Positions 22,990-36,401 are shown, numbered from the stretch's first letter. The stretch is 64,000 nt of DNA from Dimorphilus gyrociliatus (GCA_904063045.1 CAJFCJ010000014.1:1857643-1921642), one strand, 5' to 3'. Numbers and translations: made by a program. Notes: generated from the letters alone by a model not told the origin.

Positions 22990-23829
22990 ATGTCTTCAAT
23001 CGCTACATTTAAGGTAAATATTTTTTTATATAAAATCAGCTTGAAATTAGCTTTTATTCTCTTTGAACAGGGTTTAGTTGCTCTAGTAACTGGTGGAGCT
23101 TCCGGCTTGGGTCGAGGAACAGTAGAACGTTTTGTGCGAGAAGGTGCAAAAGTAGTGATTTGTGACCTTCCAAAGTCGCCGGGTGAAGAAGTAGCAGCAA
23201 GTCTAAAAGGAGATGCAATTTTTGTCCCAACCGATGTAACATCTGAAAGTGACGTTGGAAATGCATTGGAAGTTTGTAAGAAAAATTTTGGCAAATTAGA
23301 TGCTGTTGTAAACTGCGCTGGTATCGGCATAGCCGTCAGCACTTATAATTTCAAAAATAATAAGGCTCACTCCCAAGAAGACTTTCTGAAAGTTCTCAAC
23401 GTAAACGTGGGAGGAACATTTAATGTCATCAGACAAGCTGCTGGACTTATGGGAGCCAATGAACCTAATGTTGATGGACAAAGAGGATGTATTGTAAATA
23501 CAGCTAGCGTAGCTGCTTTTGACGGCCAAAGAGGACAAGCAGCTTACTCAGCAAGCAAAGGAGCAATCTATGGAATGACTCTACCAATAGCAAGAGATTT
23601 AGCTATTCAAGGGATCCGAGTTAACACAATCGCCCCAGGATTGTTTGATACACCCCTATTGGCTGGTTTACCAGAAAAAGTTAGAAGTTATCTAGCCAAG
23701 TCAGTTCCATTCCCCCAACGTCTAGGCTATCCAGATGAATATGGCCATTTAGCTCAATTTATAATTCAATCACCCATGATGAATGGTGAAACTGTCAGAT
23801 TGGATGGTGCCATTAGAATGCAGCCTTGA
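22990..23829 (+). CDS. HSD17B10: 3-hydroxyacyl-CoA dehydrogenase type 2 / 17-beta-HSD 10
   Basis: Two exons, 22990-23013 (8 codons) and 23071-23829, giving 260 residues (human 261). The 57-bp intron happens to stay open, so a read-through frame is misleading; the splice gives the exact family start [16 protein letters not shown]. It is a short-chain dehydrogenase: TGGASGLG binds NAD, VNCAGI is present, S of NTASVAAF and YSASK supply the catalytic Ser, Tyr and Lys, and the C terminus is [13 protein letters not shown]. It oxidises short branched 3-hydroxyacyl-CoAs in mitochondria (isoleucine breakdown), and in vertebrates it is also a mitochondrial RNase P subunit. AATAAA is at 23871. The stop is 187 bp from the convergent EAPP stop. 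Confidence 0.95.
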   Translation: MSSIATFKVNIFLYKISLKLAFILFEQGLVALVTGGASGLGRGTVERFVREGAKVVICDLPKSPGEEVAASLKGDAIFVPTDVTSESDVGNALEVCKKNFGKLDAVVNCAGIGIAVSTYNFKNNKAHSQEDFLKVLNVNVGGTFNVIRQAAGLMGANEPNVDGQRGCIVNTASVAAFDGQRGQAAYSASKGAIYGMTLPIARDLAIQGIRVNTIAPGLFDTPLLAGLPEKVRSYLAKSVPFPQRLGYPDEYGHLAQFIIQSPMMNGETVRLDGAIRMQP

Positions 23830-24016
23830 AAAAATTAAAATATATTTGAGTAGATAATTTTTCTGATGAAAATAAATATTAAGCTAATTCAGACTGTGAT
23901 TCTTGTTTTGATTATTATTCTTAGAAGTAAAATAATTGATTTTACAACAGAATTTTCCTTTTTATTTCATATACTACAAAATGAATAGAAGTGTAAATTG
24001 TTATACACATCTCTTA

Positions 24017-25210
24017 TTATGCCCTACTGGCTAAAACATTAAAAAAGTGATATATTTCTTCCTTATCATACACTCCAACCTCGGTGTTACACTCAGAGCA
24101 TCGAACTGGATGGTAGGTTTCATCTTTTTCTGTCTCTTGTTTCATTCCCTTTCTTTTCTTAGCTTTGGATTGATAATGTAATTCCTCAGTTAAAACAGGG
24201 CGACAATTCATAACAAACATTGCTCTATATTGATTTGTATATAATTCGTGCCTATAAAATGAAATGAGATTAAAATCAGGATATAAAAATAAATCATAAA
24301 GTGATTATACCTTTGACAATCTAAACATAAGGTTGATAAGCAGGATGGGCAGTCTAAAACAGCATCACTGTTGGGCGGTTTATCCAATTTACCATTTTTG
24401 GAAGGCATATTACGTCCTCTACGTCTTTCATTCTCAACCCAAAGAGCGTCGTCATTATCCATTTCCGGGTCGTAAAGAAGACTGTCATTAACTTCAGTAT
24501 CATCTATTCATATTCATTGAAGTAATTAGACTGATTTTAATTTAGTGTTAGAAATACTTACTTTTGTTTTCATCATAATCAGTACCGTAATCTTCTGTTT
24601 CCATTTCAGTTTCTTCTTTCTCAGCAGCAGGCTTTGTATCTTTTTCAGCCACATCTCCTGTTGGTTTAGCAAAAGTTACCCTTTTCCTTTTTTGAGGAGA
24701 CTTGGCAGATTTTATAGCCGAAGGTTTTTTTTCTTCAGATTCCATGAGTGCTGCATCAAAAGAAGTCACTGACGAGGATTCTATCTTGATTTTGTTTTGA
24801 CCAACAAAAACTGATGAGGGAACTAGAGAGGAAAGCAATTAGGTTATTTAGTATTTTATGATGTGAAAGAAAAAAAGAACCCTTACATGTGAACAAATAT
24901 TTTTCTTGTATAGAAGATATAATTGAATCAATCTCTTCTTCCATTTCATCTTCAAATGTATTCTTCTTTTTAACTTTATTTTGTTGTCTTCGTTTAACTA
25001 TTTCACCTTGAATAGATTTATTAATACTATTTTTAGAGTTCGATAAGAATTTCTCAAATTCTTCTTCATCTTCCGATCCTGATCTGGTAATTTAGAAAAT
25101 TTGAGAACATTATAAAAACAATAATCAAAATAAATATATTCTTACGAGTATTTATTGTCCGAATCGCTTTCTATAGCGTCTATGTCATATAATTCTCCTC
25201 CTAGATACAT
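24017..25210 (-). CDS. EAPP: E2F-associated phosphoprotein homologue
   Basis: Five exons from 25210 down: 25146-25210, 24887-25083, 24562-24822, 24311-24503, 24017-24251, giving 316 residues (human 285). The N terminus is acidic (MYLGGELYDIDAIESDSD, GSEDEEEFEKFL) and is followed by a K-rich segment. The conserved C-terminal half has LLYDPEMDNDDALWVENER, NSDAVLDCPSC, CLDCQRHELYTNQYRAMFV, then YHPVRCSECNTEVGVYD and the end FHFFNVLAS-type block YHFFNVLASRA. The paired CxxC motifs suggest zinc binding. Human EAPP is a nuclear protein that binds E2F1-3 and promotes E2F-driven transcription and G1 arrest responses. Introns are 58-64 bp. Confidence 0.93.
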
Positions 25211-27026
25211 TATCTTGAAAATTGTAGAATACTCGGTATAAGAGACTAATTTATTCAAAAACGAACATGAGACGTTAAATTCGCTATTTTATCGCTCTAT
25301 TTTTCGTTAAAGAAAACTGGTAGTGGCGCCATCTGACCTTAACCGTTAGAGTCTATACGATCAAATACACAAGCGTGCCTTGCATCTAAGCCTGAGACAC
25401 ACAAAGTTGATGTGCCAAAATTTTGAATTCTGTTATAGAGTAAACAAAACTCATATTTAAAGGTAATTTAAGAGCTTTCTCACTTTTTTACTACGACACT
25501 TTTGAAATAATAAATATCGAAATTTGAAAATATTTCAAAATGACATAAAAAATGTTAAGGCACAATATTGAAGGTTCACTTCAGAGCGCATCACAAAACA
25601 GCTGTCTTTACCCTTTAGCCTTGTTTACTATAATGTAAGTGCATGATTTAACCAACTATATTTCAAGTGAAGTATAACTTCTCAATCACTCAGTGAAAGT
25701 TTATGTTAATAAAACAAATATGAAAGCCACTGTTAGTATCATGATTGTTTCATCGAAGATTTTAAATCAGTCTTCAGTATGTTTGTATGTATAAATTTGA
25801 ATACATGAAAAGAAGTTTTAAACCTACAAATATTTTCAGGTAGAAAATGATATTGAAAAGGGGAAAAGTAGAAAATATGATGTGCTATCATCTTTTGCCT
25901 ATTTTTAAGAGCTATTTAATGTTCATTATATATGTGATGAGTTGTATCTATAAACTCTATTGAGTTCTTTAGACTAGTTATAAACTTTTTCATCCACATA
26001 TGAAAAATCCACCGTTATGTAATGGCAGGTTTTTTTGTGAGAAAGCGCCCTCTTTTGACAAAATTAATTTTCTTCAAGCAAAAGACACAACATAATCATC
26101 ACCAAACAATACTAATTTTTTATGTGCTCTAGTAATATCCCAAAATGCTACTTAACTGGCTGAACAAGATGGTTGTTGTGGTGTCATTTTAGTCAGTTCT
26201 ATAAAGCAGTCTGTTGAAGTTCAAATAATTATATCAATTGATATATGATTATACAAATGTAGGTGAGTTAATAATGAAAAATACTGAAGTTTAACTACAT
26301 TCTAACTTTTTAAGCTTTCTGGACTTTTTAGATATGACTAAAATCAGGGACAGAATGAATGAACTATAAACTGAATTTTCAGAACCTCTTATTAGAAGTC
26401 GTATAAATATAGGGCATAGATAAATAGTTATAAATTCTTAAAAAACGGTATTATCAAGCTTGTAAATTTTGAATAAATGGCGTTTTTGATAAACAATATG
26501 GCGGTCGTCATACTATCCGCCATTTATTTCCTAAAGGCTAACAAATTTTAACTGTTTCCTTCAAACTGCTTCACAAGAGGATCTTCAAGTGAAATTAAAA
26601 TACTTAAATATATTATTAGAAAGCATGCATAAAGATGTTGTATTAAAAAAACATTAATAAATGGATGTGTCGTACATATACATAAATGAACTTCATTTTC
26701 TAAAAAGTACATAGTGTAGATGGTAATATTTTTAATATTTATTGCAACAATACTTGTTTTAAATCAACGTGCAATTGCTTAATCGTTATATTAATGCTGA
26801 GCTATTCTCATGTCTGATTTAAGCAATATTTCAGTTGAAAATACTCAAATAGCTGTATACATAACATTAAAAATATTAACTGATAGGTCTTAAACTCTGT
26901 TGATAAATTATTTAAATGCTAAGTATTTTTCTAAATTATTTGAGATTTGAAAATAAAAAAAAAATAACATTCATTAAATTAACAATCTTTTTTTTTGACT
27001 GATAATTACAGATACAAAAAAGTACT
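25211..27026. other. intergenic region upstream of EAPP and SETDB1
   Basis: The divergent spacer of 1.8 kb is AT-rich with no convincing open frame. An acceptor-like TAATTACAG ending at 27010 just before the SETDB1 ATG suggests a non-coding first exon for SETDB1 somewhere in this spacer. Nothing else is recognised. Confidence 0.5.
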
Positions 27027-30000
27027 ATGAGTTTGTCAAAGGATGAGCAGTTTTACCAAGGTGTTGAAACTTTGTTGGAGGAGTCAAAACGGAGGAAAAT
27101 CATGGATTTTTCTGTGCATATAGACAGATCATGTTTTCAACTGAACATACCATCTGAAATTGATAAACTAAAATTGTCAAATGTGTGGATGAATGAAATA
27201 CGACAAACCTTTACGCCTAAAACAGAAAATGAATCTAAAGCAAATAATCGTTTTAATTGCGCAGAAAGAAATGTAGAAGCTATGGATGAGGACATAGACA
27301 TAATAATTTCTGATTCCGATGAAGGTGGTGATGCTGAGAAAGAGAATAATAATTCTGGTGGTAAAGACAGCAGTGCAGATCTTACCGATGATGACTGCGT
27401 TATCACAAAAGTTCAAGGTCCCGTAAACACGTCCTACTTAATGAGTCAACAATTTGAGGGGAAAAAACTATCTGCTGATAATGTTAACAAAACATTCCCT
27501 AAGAATTTCTCAAAAGTATGAAAACCTGTTTTATTATATTCTTTTACTGGAAATTTAATATATTCTTTTTTCTCAAGCAAATTATGAAATTCGTAAACAC
27601 AAGTGAACAACCACAATCCATTCCAACTGAGTGTGTAGACACAACAGAAGAGATTTCATCCAATTCCGTTATATATAGCGAAAAGCTACTGGTTTAGTAT
27701 TATTATTTATTTCATTAATTCATTTTTCGAAAATACTTTTCTTATAGAAATGTAATAATGATCCGGATTTTCAATTGGATTCGCCAAAATTTCCAACAAA
27801 CCCTATACCAAATATTCAATTAAAAGATCATTACGAAGCATTTGAATTTTATGTTAATGAAATTTGTAAATTACCCTCTATTAAGTGAGTGATTATGCAA
27901 TATTTGATTTTTTAATAAAATTAAAATCAAATACCCTCTTTGAAGGAAACCAGTGAAAGGGGATAAAGTGTTTGTAGAGAATAAGGTTGATGGTTTCAAG
28001 ACATGTTGGAAAGTTGCTGTTATTGCGGATGTAATTAAGGTAAAAATGAAATTATTTACTAATTTAATTATTATTATTTGTTTTTTGTTTTTATTTTTCA
28101 GAATAATGACTCATTTACATATAGTATAAAGTTTGAAAATAGAAATACTCCAGCTAAACGTCATAAGACGTTAAAAGAGTTAGCCCATTACTCTGCACCA
28201 CAAACGCTATTGCCTATTGGAACAAGAATTATTGGTGAGAAAACTTTTATATTGTTTTCAACAGAATTATTATGAACTTGTATTGTTCTAGCCGTCTTAG
28301 AGGATAAATTTAATCGGTGGCAAACTGGTGTAATAGCTGAAACTGAGAGTAAAAGTTTAAATGACAATAGGTATATGTTCCTATTTATATATACTGTATA
28401 TATATATATATAAAATTGTTGTTACATTCTTTCCTGTATTTTTTTTCTCAAGGGTATTGATATTCTTTGATTACGGTCCTGCACAATACTGCTATAGACA
28501 CGCTGTTCGTCAAGTCTATCAACAATGTAATGGAAACAATATTAATCAAGTTCGAATAGTTCATCATTAAAATTCTATTTTTCAGCTGAGGAAGTTTGGA
28601 ATGACATTAAATCCCCTCAAATGCACGAATTCATAAGAGATTATATGGCAAAACAACCAGATGTAAGTAATATTATATTTAATATGAATAAGTTTTACAA
28701 ATTTATTATTTCATATGGAAACAGAGAGAAATGGTCAGTTTAAGAAAGGGTCACGAGATATTTGTCGATTGGAGAACTGAATGGTTTAAAGCTAGAGTGG
28801 ATAAGGTTGACTTTTCAATGGTTAAAATAATATTTGATGATAATAGATATGAGTGGATTTATAGAGGAAGTCCAAGACTAAAACCCTTATATGACATGGT
28901 GGTAGGAATAACTATAATACCATTTGAAGAAAACTAATAAAATACAAAATAATTTTCAAATTAGAATAAAAATCGCACTAAAAATCAAGATAATACTAAA
29001 AGGGCTCGTAGAGACCTAACTTCAACTAAGAATAATAAAAATAAACCTTTTGTTAAATACAATCATGATGGTAAAACAATGAAATAAGAAAATATACTTC
29101 TTTATTTACACCTAAAGTCTTTTATTTAGCTCAGCGAAATTCTGTGAGATTAAGAACTGGTACTGCAAAGAAGAGTACTAAAAGTAATGATACATCATCA
29201 AATGAGAAATTTGTTGACCCAAACACATTAATACAGAAAGGTTCATATTAGCTTTTATATATATATATATATAGAATATATTGAAGTTGGTATTTTTCTA
29301 ATTTTAGAGCAAGATTCTTATGGTGTTCGCATTGTTGAAAAGTGCCTTGTTAATACTAAGAGAAGTTTTAAAGGACAGCATGAATGTTCCTACTCTTGTA
29401 TAAAGGATTTTGACAAAAATTTTGATCCGAGTGTTAGGAAATTATTAAGACCTTTATATTGCGGTTGGAAAAGACAATATGCTGATCCAAAATCAGTGTG
29501 GATGAAGAAAAGGGTTGTTTATTTTTCTCCTTGTGGAAAAATGATGAAAAGTTATAATCAGGTGATTTATATAAATTATTAACCACGATTGAACCTATAT
29601 TTAACTTATTTCTGTTCTCTCCTATATGTTTTTTAGATTGATAGTTTTTTACTTCAAACCGATTCAGTATTAACAGTTGATCTCTTCTCATTCGACCCTG
29701 ACGTAAATACTCATGCCACGTTTGAAGTCAATAGGGTAAATGTTGATTTACTGTTGGTAATTTATTATTAAATATTGTATACGTTCGCAATACAATAGGC
29801 TCTAATGAAGAAATATAAAGAAGACATATCGGGAGGTGTGGAAAAGTTGCCCATTTCATCAGTTAATGCATTCGACGACAATTCTCCTTTATATATGAAA
29901 TATCGTATTGATCGAAATCCTATGAAAGGAGTTGAAATAGTTAAGGATGAAAACTTTTCCGTTTGCTGCGATTGTACAGACTTTTGTAGAGTAAGTTAAT

Positions 30001-31447
30001 TAAATTCTGTATATATAAATTTATACTTATGGTTTTTTCAATCTTTTATTACAACTATAAAAGGATAAGAGTAAATGCTCATGTTGGCAGCTAACCTACG
30101 AATCCGAAGTAATTACTTCATCTGGCTATGTTCATAAAAAACTTAATTCAATTCTTCAAACTGGGTTTGTTAAAATATTAATAATATTTCTTTATAAAAT
30201 ATTAATAATAAAAATGCATGTTTTTAGGGTTTATGAGTGTAATAAAAGGTGTAAATGCAACTTTAAATGCAATAATAAAGTTGTTCAGAATAATATGGAT
30301 TATCGGATACAACTGTTTAAAACACTCAATAGGTTTGTTATATTGTATATAAAAAAGCATCTTTATATGTTTTCGAATCATTAACATTACTATAGGGGTT
30401 GGGGAGTTAGAGCCCTGGAAGATATACCAAGAGGAGCTTTTGTTTGCCATTACGTTGGCCAAATGTTAACCGATTCCGTTGCCGACAAGGTATTTGATTA
30501 TTCAATCGAAAATAAATTAATTTTTAATTATCTTTGGTATTTATTAAGGCTGGAAAAGATCAAGGAGATGAATATTTCTGTGATCTGGATTTTATTGAGC
30601 AAGCGGAAAATATTAAAGACAATTACGAATCTGAAGTTGTTGTGTCTGACGACGAGGCGATTATTACGTTAGTTTTTCAATCCTTTATGAAATAATGATA
30701 TGCACTTGCCGATTGAACCCATCAGATATAGCATACCTGATCATATAATGAATATAATTTCTTTTAATTCAATATAGTAACGTGGCTAAAAAAACAACAA
30801 AAGCCTCAAAGCGAGTGAAATTTACAGAGGAATCAAAGAAGAAAACTTTGTCGTCTAAAGAAAAATCTAGTGGAAAATCCCGCAAAAAAAGTAAATATTT
30901 TATTTAGACAATTTTAATTATTCTAATTAATTTCTTTTAAAATTTGCAGGAGAATTTCGTATTCGTAAACATCTCGATTCGGAAGGTCCTGTTGTTATGG
31001 ATGCTAAAACCGAAGGGAATATAGGCCGATACTTTAATGTAAGTAATACTTTATTGAACGTTGAACTAAGAAAATAATTGTAAAAATTAAAAGCAAATTT
31101 ATTCTCTTTTTTTTTGTTTTGTTTAGCATTCCTGTAATAGTAATATGCATGTTCAAAACGTTTTCGTTGACACTCATGATCCTCGTTACCCTTGGATAGC
31201 ATTTTTCACAAATAGGTTAGTATTGATTTTTTCCTTTATGAAATATAAAAAGAAAGCGGAGAGAGAGAGAGAGAGGAAGAAGGAAGAATAAATGATTGAT
31301 TTTTAAATCCATTTTGCTAACCTGTACAGGAGTATAACTGCTGGAGAAGAATTAACCTGGGATTATGGGTATAAAGTTGGTTCCATACCCGATAGAATTG
31401 TATATTGTAAATGTGGTGAAGAAGAATGCCGAGGTCGTTTATTATAG
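27027..31447 (+). CDS. SETDB1: SETDB1/eggless histone H3K9 methyltransferase
   Basis: Twenty-two coding exons (27027-27515, 27578-27691, 27748-27884, 27946-28039, 28102-28234, 28292-28370, 28453-28526, 28586-28662, 28725-28901, 28965-29070, 29130-29240, 29308-29561, 29637-29735, 29799-29990, 30064-30164, 30228-30332, 30396-30489, 30549-30667, 30778-30890, 30950-31038, 31127-31215, 31330-31447) give 987 residues. Order: an acidic N terminus with ISDSDEGG; tandem Tudor ([51 protein letters not shown]); methyl-CpG-binding-type domain ([18 protein letters not shown]); pre-SET Cys cluster ([25 protein letters not shown]); SET split by a K-rich insert (30600-30950); catalytic core RYFNHSCNSN and ELTWDYGY; post-[16 protein letters not shown]. 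The nuclear enzyme trimethylates H3K9 for silencing. The split SET is a family trait. AATAAA is at 31708. Confidence 0.97.
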
Positions 31448-31807
31448 GTTAAAACAATAGTCTTATTAGTAAATTATTTCTCTTGAAAAGGAGAGCATGA
31501 AAATGTTTATTCAAAATTATTTTTCAATTTATTTTTTATATAAAAAAATTTTTTGTAACGTTAACATAGCCCAATCATTCTTCTTTTTATATGTATATAT
31601 AATATCTTGTTTGAACATGTGAGAGAAATTCATAAGTATATACAGTATATACAATATATACTGTTTGCGGGCGTGTATATATGTATATATTTACTAGTAT
31701 AAATATTAATAAAGAAAATGTTTTTCGCTATATGACATAAAATTTCTATGGTAAAAGTTATCTTTCAGTCTTGAGACTAGTAGACTAAAGATTTAGATTA
31801 AAAGTAT

Positions 31808-31847
31808 ACATATACTGTATATATATATAAAATATATATATATATAC
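31808..31847. repeat. TA microsatellite with embedded TATACTGTATA
   Basis: Alternating TA tract immediately 3' of the CFAP97-like stop codon, in the SETDB1/CFAP97 convergent spacer. Confidence 0.85.
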
Positions 31848-31854
31848 TCTTTTT

Positions 31855-32998
31855 TCACCAACCTTCTTGCCAGGGTGGTCTACTTTTTGCACTACCTGGC
31901 CTCGGTTTTGCACTTGATGGACGGCTTGTTGTTTTAGCACTACTCGGTCTTGATCTAGCAGAATTCTTATATCTCTGAACTTCAACATTAGACTCGGCAA
32001 CGGGATGATCCTCCCTTAAATACAGATACTCAGTCGATTCGGAGCCAGCTCTTAATTGAGGTCTTCTAACAGAAGTATGGGCAGCGGCTATAGGAACACC
32101 ACACAAAGTTTTAGAGTGATAGTTTTTCATGAGTGCATCTCGTTGTAAGCCTCTCGTTGCTTTGGCTCTTTCGAGTCGTTTTAGAAGTGCCTAGAAGTTT
32201 ATTTATAATGTATTATTAATTATTAAAGGATTTGTACTCAAGTAAACTAACCCAGTTTTCTTGTTCTATTCTTTCTTGTTCTTTTTTTCTATTAACTGCA
32301 GACGGAGTCATTCTCATAACAGCCTTTTGCTTTTTACTTTGAGCTTTAGTTGCAGATTTAGGACGCTTGTTCTGCTCCATTAATTTCCTTAGCAGACGTT
32401 CGTTTTCACTATTTATTTCATCTAATCGAATATTGTTAAATGAATAATTTTTGTCTGGAACGACAAACTTTTTCCCCCCACTATTCTTTCTATCCATTTC
32501 GAATATCGCTTGTGTTAATATTCTCATGTCAGTAGAGTCTGTATCAGTTTCAGTTGGTTCTTTAAAAGTAACTGCACTTTTAGGTCTAGGTTTCTTTTGA
32601 GGTTTTGGCGACGGTGCCGGTGAAACATCAGTTAAGTCTGGGGAGGAGCAGTCCTTTTTGCGCCTTGAGGAATGCGAATCTGAATTCCGACGGCCAGAAG
32701 GCGGTCTGCCAGGCGTTCTGCTTTTTAATTCTTCTCTTTCTTTAGAAGTGTCTGAATCAGAGTTTGTATAATCCGATGAGTATGAAGAGTGCGAGGATGA
32801 ACTATATCTTCTTTCTCTTCGGGAGTACGGCCGGTCGTCTTCGCCGGAATCGTTCCTTTGTTCTTTTTTACTAACTGTAACTGTCATATGTGATGGTGCT
32901 GAAGTAGTTGGCTCATCGTCAAAAAAGTCATGATCAACATCCGCATGAAGGTCCACATTAGTTGTAAATGTCTTACTTTTAGATGTTTTTGCGGCCAT
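31855..32998 (-). CDS. CFAP97: CFAP97 / hemingway-like ciliary protein
   Basis: Two exons, 32252-32998 and 31855-32190, giving 360 residues. A long Ser/Arg/Lys-rich disordered N terminus (SSSSHSSYSSDYTNSDSD) leads to the hemingway/CFAP97 (KIAA1430-type) domain: KNYSFNNIRLDEINSENERL, LLRKLMEQ, SAVNRKKEQERIEQENW, and across the splice ALLKRLERAKATRGL. The C terminus has repeated RPSSAK motifs. Drosophila hemingway and vertebrate CFAP97 are needed for motile cilia and sperm flagella. This gene is divergent to RAB3GAP1 across 487 bp. Family assignment rests on the conserved NYSF...LLKRLE block. The paralogue class (CFAP97 versus CFAP97D) is less certain, though the long N terminus favours CFAP97. 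Confidence 0.82.
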
Positions 32999-33485
32999 TA
33001 TATAATTAGCACTGATTCTAAATAGTTTATCTGGAATGTTGTAGCAACGGTGACGTCAGTTTTTGAGCAGCGACATCTGTAGGATACTCAAACAAGTCCA
33101 AGTAGGAAATAGTAAAAGGCTTGTACTCTGCAAACTCAAATCAGTAAATTTTAAAAATAAACCGTAAGTTAATCAGTAAAATTCAATAAACAGTCCCAAG
33201 GGATTTCCGCTGTTCCACTCTAAATCAATAATTTATAGTAGAGGGATTCAAGTCTTGTATAATTTATTGTTCAGCATACCTTAGCATAGTTCAACTTTAG
33301 ATAGCCAAGATCCTCTATCCTCTAAAGTCACGTTACATTTCATTTTAAAGAAAACTTCGTTACCTTAGTTTAGAAAGTATATGAATTTTTCTTCGTTCGA
33401 GGGCGCCACTTTCATATCATTGTGATAATTTAATAAACAGTAACTGCCTATTAGTATAATTTCTCTGCTGCAGATGTAGAAAAAT
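32999..33485. promoter_or_regulatory. divergent promoter region of CFAP97-like and RAB3GAP1
   Basis: The spacer is 487 bp. A perfect CRE palindrome TGACGTCA lies at 33051-33058, 53 bp upstream of the CFAP97-like start codon, and beside it is GTTGTAGCAAC. CREB/ATF-type control is a guess from the site alone. No TATA box is obvious. Confidence 0.5.
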
Positions 33486-36217
33486 ATGACAGAGGAGGTA
33501 GTTTGTTAAGCTTTTTTCTAATATGTTTATCTACTGATCAGTACCTGCTCATTATATATATTTTTATTATTTTTAAGAAAAACACATAACATGTCTCACA
33601 GTCTATTCGATTGAGAGAAAATTTATACCAGTGAGCGATAATACGATACTTTAATACGTTTTAGGAATCTGAAGTCTTCGAAATAAGTGACTTTACAACA
33701 TCGTCAGAATGGGAAAGGTTTACGTCAGTGTTAGAAGATGTGTTAAGAGAGTGGAACTCATCGAAAAATATCGAGAAAAATATTCATCAGCTAAATTTTG
33801 CAGATTTCAAGATGGTTCTGTCTTATTATCATTTTCCAAAAGAGAACCCTGAATTACGCAATGAAAAAGTAAAGGAAAGATATAAAGAGGAAGAATTATG
33901 CGAACTATGGGAAGATTTATTAGACGATTCGTTAGATTTTCCTAGTAGAGAACATTTCATATCAAAATGGTTTGGATTAAGAAAATTCGTCATATTATCG
34001 CCTCAGACACACGCTTGCGCAATTGATACAGAAGGCCGAGCCAAAATTCTTCTTTCCTCAATTAGTTTCGCACTAAGTCAATTAAATTGTCCACTTCCAG
34101 TCCTTGTTCAATTAGATAAAGCCCGAAGACGACTGTTTAGTGGTGTAGCATATCCCCTATCTGCTGTTAAAACTGAATTTGAAACTGTTCATTTACGAAG
34201 GATCCCTGTGAGATATCAGTGCGCTGAAGGGGTAATTGACCTACTTAAGGAAGGTTTAGCTTCTAAATGTGAATGTTACCTTTCCGTTCGTTTTACATAT
34301 TCTTTTTCTGACTGGCCCCAAATAATGTGTGATCCTCTGCCTGAGGAAGATGAATCCGACGATGGTGATGACGATGATGAACTTTCCTGGAGAACCATAC
34401 CTTGGGGGGCTTGTGAAGAAGTTATCAGTGAATTGCATTTAGCTGTACAATGGCCATCTCTTTCGCAAGATCTCTTCGTTGATACGCCATCCTATTCAGA
34501 TTTAGACCCGTTCAATGCCCCTTCGTGGACTGCTCGCCTTAGATACGAAGACGATCCGCAATGTCTACTTGCAACACATCTTAGCCAATTCCAGAAATTG
34601 CTCTCAGATTCAGTTAGATCTATTCTATCGGCGACGGAAAACTCTCCTGATTCGAATGTTACATCTGTTTTAGACAAATTAACGGAACATTCCGTTCCTT
34701 CTATTGGAACTGTTGTGACCAAAGCAGCCACCAGACTTCAAGTTCACGCTGTTAATTCTCCTTTAACCGAGCGCATGCTTAAAAAATTACTTGCTTATAT
34801 ATTTCCCGATGTAGCGAATAGTTCAGAAGACACCTCTGAGTTTCAAGAGGAGAATGACTTCGAGAGGAGATTAAAATCTGCCCCACCAGGAGGCCTACTT
34901 TGGAGATTAGCCATAGCTTTATTAAATGTTAATAACTCTTACGGAGGTAGTATGGCTGTAAACCATTTATGGCATGAGATTGTTTTGGAGCTACGTTATA
35001 GATGGGATGAAGGAAAGGTACTACCCGTGGAGAAAGAAAAAGAGCCAGATTCGGCTACTTGTCTATTACAGCAAAAACTACAAATGTTAAACTGCTGTAT
35101 AGAGCATCGATTACGACGACAACATGTCGTGGAAGAATATAATTCTCCAGGAGAAGAGGAAGATGATGATGAATTCTTCGAATGCGCTGAAGAAAGTAAT
35201 GATCAGCAAAGGGAAGCGAACATGATAAAGGCTGAAGGAAGGCTGAGAAAACTGGCGTATCAATTACATAAAGTCCCTGGCGAGTACCTATACGTTCCAA
35301 TCACTCAGGAACCAGCTCCCTTGACGGACGATGCTCTCGAAGAGCAAGCCAGAGTTTTGGCTTCCCTTGGAACTGACCAGACATCTCTTCGTGCCAGAAT
35401 GCAAAGTGCTTGCCTTCTCTCTGATATGCAAGCTTTTAAAGCTGCTAATCCTGGGTGCGTTTTGGAGGACTTTGTCAGATGGTACTCACCTAGGGATCTA
35501 ACAGAAAGTGGATGTTTAAGCACTAGAATGCAGGTAGAGGGCAATTTATGGCAAGAAACATGGAACGAAGCCAAGCCTTTGCCAGTAAGAAGACAGAAGC
35601 GGCTTTTTGACGATACAAAAGAAGCTGAAAAAGTTTTACATTGGGCAGCATCTTTAAATCCCTCATCTCTAGCCAGAGAAATAGCTGCAGTTCTATTAAA
35701 TATTTGTCTTGTCACAGCTTGCACAAATCTGTCAAAAAATTCATTGATTGACAAACTAACAACGAAAATTGCCAATTTGAGCCGTAATACAGATTGGCAG
35801 ATAACTCAGTTCGAAGAAATTTGCCGTCTCTTTTTATCTGCTGAAATTTACTCAGCCCGGAAGAAAAGTATAAGGACAAAATTGAAGCATGTGCAAAAGG
35901 ATGTTTCTGATGATGACATCGAAAAATTCGCTAATGATCTATTGGACAATCAGGAGGTTAAAATCAATGGTGCTGCAAAGTCTCATTTGGGTGAATTAAT
36001 CGTAAGAATTTTCTCGGCCGGTTCAGATGACGAAGAGAGGGATGATAAAGTTACGACAAAACTTCCTCCACCAATCGCTAAAGAGTATGTGGCCAGGTGT
36101 GAGGCTTCTAAGCCATCACCGAATTCGAAAGTTGTACCACATAGAATTTATGCTCTAATAACGGGTGAAGAATGCAGAATTGCGTCTGTTTGCAGTCAGG
36201 ACACGGCTTTTTTTTAA
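33486..36217 (+). CDS. RAB3GAP1: Rab3 GTPase-activating protein catalytic subunit
   Basis: Two coding exons: a 12-nt exon 33486-33497 (M-T-E-E) and one very large exon 33665-36217, giving 854 residues (human 981). The splice restores the family start ESEVFEISDFTTSSEWERF. Also diagnostic are HFISKWFGLRKFVILSP, the acidic DESDDGDDDDEL loop, and APPGGLLWRLA-type block SAPPGGLLWRLAIALLN. The catalytic region is PLPVRRQKRLFDDTKEAEKV (Arg finger area, about residue 645), and the C terminus is IASVCSQDTAFF. With RAB3GAP2 it acts as GAP for Rab3 and as GEF for Rab18. The gene is nearly intronless, unlike its neighbours. The stop is 184 bp from the CK2-beta stop on the other strand. Confidence 0.96.
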
Positions 36218-36401
36218 AAGCTAACTGTTTATGCAAAAAAATAAGTTTAAGCATATATATTATATGTAACAAGACTTTTGGGAATATAAATAACGCGTAA
36301 AGAATCTACGGCTGTATATTTTACAATGATCTCAACCAATTGGTTCAGTAGAGTTCATAATCTATAGGTAGATCCTCGAAAAGTGCTCGGACAAAAAACT
36401 T

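Noticed and set aside
22974-23342. 122-residue open frame antisense to HSD17B10
   Set aside because: Shadow of the conserved dehydrogenase coding exon.
22990-23829. 279-residue read-through version of HSD17B10
   Set aside because: The extra segment is a 57-bp intron that happens to lack stops. Splicing gives the normal 260-residue protein with the conserved start.
33040-33050. GTTGTAGCAAC as an X-box for the CFAP97-like gene
   Set aside because: The half-sites are adjacent without the 1-3 base spacer required by the X-box consensus, so it does not match on either strand.
35305-35775. 156-residue open frame antisense to RAB3GAP1
   Set aside because: It lies wholly inside the conserved RAB3GAP1 coding exon on the other strand and has no family resemblance.
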